Below are positions 52,719-56,789 of a stretch of 56,789 nucleotides of DNA, in pieces. The notes under the pieces were generated by a model. That model was not told the DNA's origin, did not search any database, and was given only the letters and a program-made list of their open reading frames with translations. A program made the position numbers and the translations under genes. How positions within the stretch are numbered: position 1 is the stretch's first letter; each line of letters begins with the position of its first letter. The DNA is from Bacillota bacterium (GTDB lineage Bacteria; Bacillota; Clostridia; Oscillospirales; Acutalibacteraceae), in contig JAETPP010000003.1 of NCBI GenBank assembly GCA_021771115.1, forward strand, positions 1 to 56,789. Reading direction: 5' to 3'.

Positions 52719-54125
52719 TTATTCTTTTCCGTTCCAGCAATAAGTGCACAGCTTGCACTTGTCTATCCCCACGGAATCCATCAGGTCATCCAGCCGGTGG
52801 TAGCGCAGGGAGGTGAAGTTCCTCTTTTTTCCGATCAGGTCTACCATGGTCTGGTATTCCGGTGTTTCAGGGTCGGCGTATTTTTCAATATCCTCTGGCT
52901 CCGCGGTTCCCTCCATTTCCTGAATGACACGGCGGGTGGCAAGCTCTGTCAGAGAAGTGGAACGGGAGAAGTTCAGATATTTGCAGCCATAAAGCAGCGG
53001 CGGACATGCCGGGCGAACATGTACCTCCTTTGCGCCGCTCTGATACAGAAAATCTGTGGTTTCCCGCAACTGTGTGCCGCGAACGATGGAATCGTCGATC
53101 AAAAGCAGGCTGCGGTTGCGGATCAGATCGTGAACGGGGATCAGCTTCATCTTCGCAATGAGATTCCGGTCGCTTTGCACCGTGGGCATGAAAGAACGGG
53201 GCCAGGTGGGCGTATATTTGATCAGCGGGCGGGAGAAGGGAATGCCGGATTCGTTGGCATAGCCCACGGCATGAGCCGTGCCGGAATCGGGAACGCCTGC
53301 CACAATATCCGGCTTGGCGTCATCACGCTTTGCCAGCATGGCGCCGCACTGATAGCGCATTTGTTCTACGCTGACGCCCTCATACGAGGAAGAGGGATAG
53401 CCGTAATACACCCACAAGAAGGTGCAGATCTTCATTTCTTTTCCCGGGGCGGCCAGGGTAACGGCGCCCTCCTGCGTGATCACTGCGATTTCGCCCGGCC
53501 CCAGCTCTCTGGCGTCTGTATAGCCTAAGTTCAGATAGGCAAAGCTTTCAAAAGAGACACAGCAAGCATTTTCCTTTTTGCCGATCGCCACAGGAGTGCG
53601 GCCCAGCTTGTCCCGGGCGGCATAAATTCCCTGAGGGGTCAAAAGTAGCATGGTCATGGAGCCGGAAATGGTTTTCTGTGCATACTGAATGCCCTCGATC
53701 AGATTGTCCCGCTGGTTGATGAGAGCGGCCACCAGCTCGGTGGCGTTGACGTCGCCGCCGCTCATCTCCAGAAAATGGGAATACCCGCTTTTGAAAAGCT
53801 TTTGCACGATCTCCTCTATGTTGTTGATCTTGCCGACGGTGACAATGGCATAGGTGCCGTGGTGCGAACGCACGATCAGGGGCTGGGGTTCATAATCTGA
53901 AATACAGCCTATTCCGATCCGCCCTTGCATAGCGGAAACGTCTTTATCAAATTTTGTGCGAAACGGGGAGTTCTCAATATTGTGGATCGCCCGGTCAAAG
54001 CCCCGCTTTTCGTCATAGACCGCCATTCCGGCGCGCCTGGTTCCCAAATGGGAATGATAGTCCGTGCCGAAAAACAGATCAAACATGCAGTCTTCCTTTG
54101 AAGCTACGCCAAAAAAACCACCCAT
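52719..54125 (-). CDS. PurF-like amidophosphoribosyltransferase paralogue with degenerate glutaminase site
   Basis: 468 residues. The whole PurF layout is present: an N-terminal Ntn-type domain (about 1-235) and a type I PRTase domain with LLIDDSIVRGTQL (about 340-352) as the PRPP loop. However, the N-terminus reads MGGFFGV instead of MCGIFGI, so the nucleophile Cys is Gly. The NGN(L) and SDxE glutaminase blocks also read VGKINN and NATE. ARDKLGRTPVAIG and ELGPGEIAVI are kept. The C-terminus has CKLCTYC, a possible Fe-S ligand set. It could be an ammonia-dependent PRA synthase, or a regulator. It is not part of a purine operon here. Confidence 0.85.
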   Translation of the reverse strand: MGGFFGVASKEDCMFDLFFGTDYHSHLGTRRAGMAVYDEKRGFDRAIHNIENSPFRTKFDKDVSAMQGRIGIGCISDYEPQPLIVRSHHGTYAIVTVGKINNIEEIVQKLFKSGYSHFLEMSGGDVNATELVAALINQRDNLIEGIQYAQKTISGSMTMLLLTPQGIYAARDKLGRTPVAIGKKENACCVSFESFAYLNLGYTDARELGPGEIAVITQEGAVTLAAPGKEMKICTFLWVYYGYPSSSYEGVSVEQMRYQCGAMLAKRDDAKPDIVAGVPDSGTAHAVGYANESGIPFSRPLIKYTPTWPRSFMPTVQSDRNLIAKMKLIPVHDLIRNRSLLLIDDSIVRGTQLRETTDFLYQSGAKEVHVRPACPPLLYGCKYLNFSRSTSLTELATRRVIQEMEGTAEPEDIEKYADPETPEYQTMVDLIGKKRNFTSLRYHRLDDLMDSVGIDKCKLCTYCWNGKE

Positions 54126-54234
54126 TTTTTCTGTGCATCCTTTCTGAAATCAGAGATACGATGGGCCGGCAAAACAAGTCTGATGCTTTTCAAGCCCCAA
54201 AAAACAAATGATGGCTCAAAATTTTTTCAAGACA

Positions 54235-54254
54235 GCAACGGCCCTTTCCGTTGC
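54235..54254. other. Hairpin in the PurF-like leader
   Basis: GCAACGG-CCCTTT-CCGTTGC lies at the 5' end of the predicted 120-nt leader of the PurF-like gene. The rest of the interval 54126-54488 holds only the two promoters. Confidence 0.5.
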
Positions 54255-54255
54255 C

Positions 54256-54285
54256 ATTATAGCACAAGCAGCCGCTCTCCTGCAA
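54256..54285 (-). promoter_or_regulatory. Promoter of the PurF-like gene
   Basis: On the minus strand: TTGCAG, an 18-bp spacer and TATAAT, giving a leader of about 120 nt. Confidence 0.6.
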
Positions 54286-54380
54286 TTTTTTTCACGGTTT
54301 CAGTGGGGTGCACAGAAATTAGGAAAAAGAGGGCGGCGAATCATGCAAAATGTAAAATTTGCAAGATTTTATAAATCGAC

Positions 54381-54409
54381 TTGCATTTTTTTGGCAAACA
54401 GAGTAAAAT
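54381..54409 (+). promoter_or_regulatory. Promoter of the aminotransferase gene
   Basis: TTGCAT, a 17-bp spacer and TAAAAT, about 80 bp before the ATG, divergent from the PurF-like gene. Confidence 0.6.
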
Positions 54410-54488
54410 ATATCACGTTTGATGTCTTAAAATGATGATTTTATCAGTGCTTCGATTCAAAACGAAATAACGGTAAGGAGATACCCTG

Positions 54489-55772
54489 ATGAAGCTGACA
54501 GCGATGAAGAAGGAAGAGATCCAGAAGATCAACCAAGAGGCGGTATGCCAATACGAAGCTTTCAAAAGCAAAAAACTTCAGCTCAATATGGCCAGAGGAA
54601 AGCCCTGTGCAAAGCAGCTGGATCTGGCGCTGGGTGTGCTGGAGGCATTGCATGCCCGGAGCGAATTTGCCAATTCCAACGGAGATGATTGCAGGAATTA
54701 CGGCGTGTGGAACGGCTTGCCGGAAATGCGGGCCATCTTCAGCGATATGCTGGGTGTGCCCGCCGACCAGATCGTTTTGGGCAACAACTCCAGCCTGCAA
54801 ATGATGTTTGACTGCATTTCCCAGGGATACACCCATGGCTTCGGCGGCTGTGAGCCCTGGTGCAGGCAGAAAAAAGTAAAATTTCTCTGTCCTGTCCCCG
54901 GATATGACCGTCATTTTGCCGTGACCGAGTATTTTGGGATCGAAATGATTCCCATTCCCATGCTGAAAACCGGACCGGATATGGACATTTTAGAGGAGCT
55001 TGTCAATAAAGACGAAACAGTGAAGGGCTGCTGGTGCGTTCCGAAATACTCCAATCCTACGGGGATCACGTATTCCGATGAAACCGTTCGCCGGTTTGCG
55101 GCGCTTCGCCCTGCGGCCAAGGACTTCCGTATCATATGGGATAACGCCTATTGTGTCCATGATTTGACCGATACGCCGGATACTCTTCTGAATCTCTACG
55201 AGGAATGTGTCAAGCAGGGGACGGAGGACTATGTATTTTTCTTTGCCTCCACCTCCAAAATCTCTTTCCCCGGGGCGGGAGTTTCCGCCTTGGCGGGCAG
55301 CCCGAGGAATATTGCGGATATCAAGAAACGCATTTCCGCACAGACGATCGGGCCGGATAAGCTGAACCAGCTTCGCCATATTTTGTTCCTGCACGATATC
55401 AGCGGCGTGCACGAGCTGATGCAGGGGCACCGGGAGATCCTGGAGCCGAAATTCCGCCTGGTGGAAGCTGCGCTGGAGAAGGAGCTGGGAGATTTGGGGA
55501 TCGCAAAATGGAGCAAGCCCAACGGCGGCTATTTTGTGAACCTGGATGTGATGAACGGCTGCGCAAAGAGAGTTGTTTCCCTGTGTAAAGAGGCCGGGGT
55601 GATCCTGACGGACGCGGGCGCCACCTTCCCTTACGGCGCCGACCCCAACGACAGCAACATCCGCATCGCGCCCACCTTCCCGCCGGAGGAGGAGCTTTCT
55701 CAGGCCATGGAGCTTCTGTGTATCTGTGTTCGGCTGGCAGCTTCGGAAAAGCTGCTTTTTGAGCGGACTTAA
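54489..55772 (+). CDS. Aspartate aminotransferase, type Ic subgroup
   Basis: 427 residues, PLP fold type I. Landmarks: NMARGKPCAKQLDLA near residue 33, NYGVWNGLPEMRAIFSDMLG (about 74), CVPKYSNPTGITYSDETV (about 182, the NPTG loop), IWDNAYCVHDL (about 216, PLP Asp and Tyr) and FFASTSKISFPGAGVSALAG (about 254, the PLP Lys). The sequence pattern and length match the Corynebacterium-type Ic aspartate aminotransferases (PF12897) rather than the usual AspC. It should interconvert aspartate and 2-oxoglutarate with oxaloacetate and glutamate. RBS AAGGAG is upstream. It is divergent from the PurF-like gene, which could use aspartate-linked nitrogen pathways; that is speculative. Confidence 0.88.
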   Translation: MKLTAMKKEEIQKINQEAVCQYEAFKSKKLQLNMARGKPCAKQLDLALGVLEALHARSEFANSNGDDCRNYGVWNGLPEMRAIFSDMLGVPADQIVLGNNSSLQMMFDCISQGYTHGFGGCEPWCRQKKVKFLCPVPGYDRHFAVTEYFGIEMIPIPMLKTGPDMDILEELVNKDETVKGCWCVPKYSNPTGITYSDETVRRFAALRPAAKDFRIIWDNAYCVHDLTDTPDTLLNLYEECVKQGTEDYVFFFASTSKISFPGAGVSALAGSPRNIADIKKRISAQTIGPDKLNQLRHILFLHDISGVHELMQGHREILEPKFRLVEAALEKELGDLGIAKWSKPNGGYFVNLDVMNGCAKRVVSLCKEAGVILTDAGATFPYGADPNDSNIRIAPTFPPEEELSQAMELLCICVRLAASEKLLFERT

Positions 55773-55788
55773 AGAGCAGGGTGCCTCT

Positions 55789-56789
55789 CTATTTTTCAGG
55801 GGCGGCTTCACAGCTTTTCGCTTCGTTTTCGATCACCGCGGGCAGCGCCCCGGTTTCCCGAAAAACAGAATACAGCATGAAAAGCCCCATGATATAAAAC
55901 AGGATCCAGAGGCTTTTTCCCGCCAGGGAGAAATATATGGCAGCCAGCATTGCAAGCGGGTGTATCTTGATGGTAGAGGAGATCAGCCTGGGCTCCAGGA
56001 TCTGGCGGATCAGGCTGATGATCCCCCAGCCGATCAGGATCCCCAGGGCTTTAGCGTACTGTCCGATCAAAAGCTGATACAGGATCAGCGGAAGAAAAAC
56101 AAAGCCGGGCCCTAAAACCGGCAGAACATCGGCCACTGCTGTAAAAAACGCCGTGGATAACGGATAGGACAGCGACAGGATCTTCAAGATCACATACGTT
56201 TCACAAAAAGTGATAAAATAGAGAAAGAGATAGGAAAAAATATACTTTTGACCAACGCCGCCGGTGCTTTTGGCGGCGGTTTTCATGTGCGCTGCCATGG
56301 TGCTGCTGAACAGAGCCTTCAGCCAACGCTTCAGCTTTTCCAGATCTCTGGCAAGGAAGAAAGCCGATACCACAGTGACGATCAGCATGGTGATGACTGC
56401 GGGCAAGGAAGAGAAAAAATTCAGTACCACACCCAGAAATCCCAGTATGAGATCCATGCTCTTTTGCAGCTGCTCTAAAATCGCTTCTTTGTTTTGCTCC
56501 CAGAAGCTCAAATCAAATTTTTGCAGGTATTCTCCGATTTTGTTCAAAAAGTTCGATACGGGCTGAGAAAATTCCGCAAAGCCGTTCTCGGAAGCTTGCA
56601 TGAGAAAAGCGGTGATCTCCTGCACGGCTATCACGCTGAGAACGATGAGCGCTGTAAATAGCGCGGCAAGAAATACAAACACCGTTGCCGCTGTGGCCGC
56701 CCCGTGATTCCAGTGAAATTTCCGTTCCAGAAACCTGATGGCCGGCTGTACAAAAATCGCGATCAGCAGGCCAAGCAGAAAGGGCAGCG
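55789..56789 (-). CDS. AI-2E/PerM-family transporter (5' end cut by the window)
   Basis: At least 333 residues. The frame stays open past the track start at 56682 to the window edge, where it reads LPFLLGLLIAIFVQPAIRFLE, the normal beginning of PerM proteins, so only a short N-terminus is missing. It has six to eight membrane segments; the C-terminal half has the typical PVLGPGFVFLPLILYQLL and EPRLISSTIKIHPLAMLAAIYF blocks. The family includes AI-2 exporters and Na+/H+ antiporter-like proteins, and YtvI (sporulation) relatives. The exact role is unknown. It converges with the aminotransferase gene. Confidence 0.9.
   Translation of the reverse strand, partial: LPFLLGLLIAIFVQPAIRFLERKFHWNHGAATAATVFVFLAALFTALIVLSVIAVQEITAFLMQASENGFAEFSQPVSNFLNKIGEYLQKFDLSFWEQNKEAILEQLQKSMDLILGFLGVVLNFFSSLPAVITMLIVTVVSAFFLARDLEKLKRWLKALFSSTMAAHMKTAAKSTGGVGQKYIFSYLFLYFITFCETYVILKILSLSYPLSTAFFTAVADVLPVLGPGFVFLPLILYQLLIGQYAKALGILIGWGIISLIRQILEPRLISSTIKIHPLAMLAAIYFSLAGKSLWILFYIMGLFMLYSVFRETGALPAVIENEAKSCEAAPEK

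Overview
The window reads as a stretch of a chromosome from an anaerobic, spore-forming, moderately GC-rich member of the Clostridia; an Oscillospirales or Ruminococcaceae-like origin is my inference. The evidence is the Firmicute gene order miaB-ylbF/ymcA-mutS-mutL-miaA, the division block yggS-sepF-ylmH-divIVA-lspA-rluD, sporulation genes (yunB and a LysM/GH18 cortex-lytic-type enzyme), an NfnAB bifurcating transhydrogenase, an S-layer-homology protein, and strong AGGAGG-type ribosome sites. Apart from the left edge and a few repeat islands it is core chromosome. I found no CRISPR array, no transposase and no classical defence system.

Layout. 0-1.3 kb: the 3' end of a probable phage structural polyprotein, its terminator, and a tRNA-Leu(GAG) whose 3' end faces the phage-like gene. 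1.4-3 kb: a class I amidotransferase and a VanY-type peptidase, divergently arranged. 3-6.3 kb: gltX-glnS, so both a GluRS and a GlnRS. 6.3-8.3 kb: birA-bioY-DUF1284 behind a readable BirA operator. 8.4-13.6 kb: a divergent PAP2 protein; queH, an amidohydrolase, a PD-(D/E)XK-like protein and a VanZ/RDD membrane protein; then a convergent LysM/GH18 gene. 13.7-16.9 kb: a small unknown gene, a palindrome-rich control region, and nfnA-nfnB. 16.9-20.7 kb (minus): Gfo/Idh dehydrogenase, TIM-barrel isomerase, AraC regulator, free-Met-sulfoxide reductase and a small membrane ORF. 20.9-21.8 kb: a CmpB-like membrane protein, tRNA-Ser(TGA), tRNA-Ser(GCT), and a small structured element carrying copies of the tRNA 3' end.

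22-27.7 kb: galE-maf, yunB, ligA, galK. 27.8-41.8 kb: one long run of plus-strand genes for tRNA modification, mismatch repair and cell division (miaB, ylbF-like, mutS, mutL, miaA, an HlyD-like gene, yggS, sepF, ylmH, divIVA, lspA, rluD, comEA). 41.8-43.6 kb: a repeat island with MITE-like palindromes and a 5'-truncated SLH surface-protein gene. 43.6-50.4 kb (minus): a second Gfo/Idh plus TIM-barrel pair, pfkA, ppk1 and ppx. 50.6-56.8 kb: tRNA-Ser(GGA), a Nudix hydrolase, asnS, a PurF-like protein with a degenerate glutaminase site, a type Ic aspartate aminotransferase, and an AI-2E-type permease cut by the window end.

How the genes work together. birA and bioY form a self-contained biotin sensing and uptake unit. 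NfnAB links ferredoxin, NADH and NADPH pools. galE and galK cover two steps of Leloir galactose use, interrupted by maf, yunB and ligA. ppx-ppk1-pfkA groups polyphosphate turnover with a phosphofructokinase of mixed ATP/PPi signature. The best candidates for something new are the PurF paralogue lacking its catalytic cysteine, the tRNA-Ser-derived palindromic element, the paired palindromes before nfnA, and the PD-(D/E)XK-like orphan. I could not run searches, so all names rest on motif recognition.
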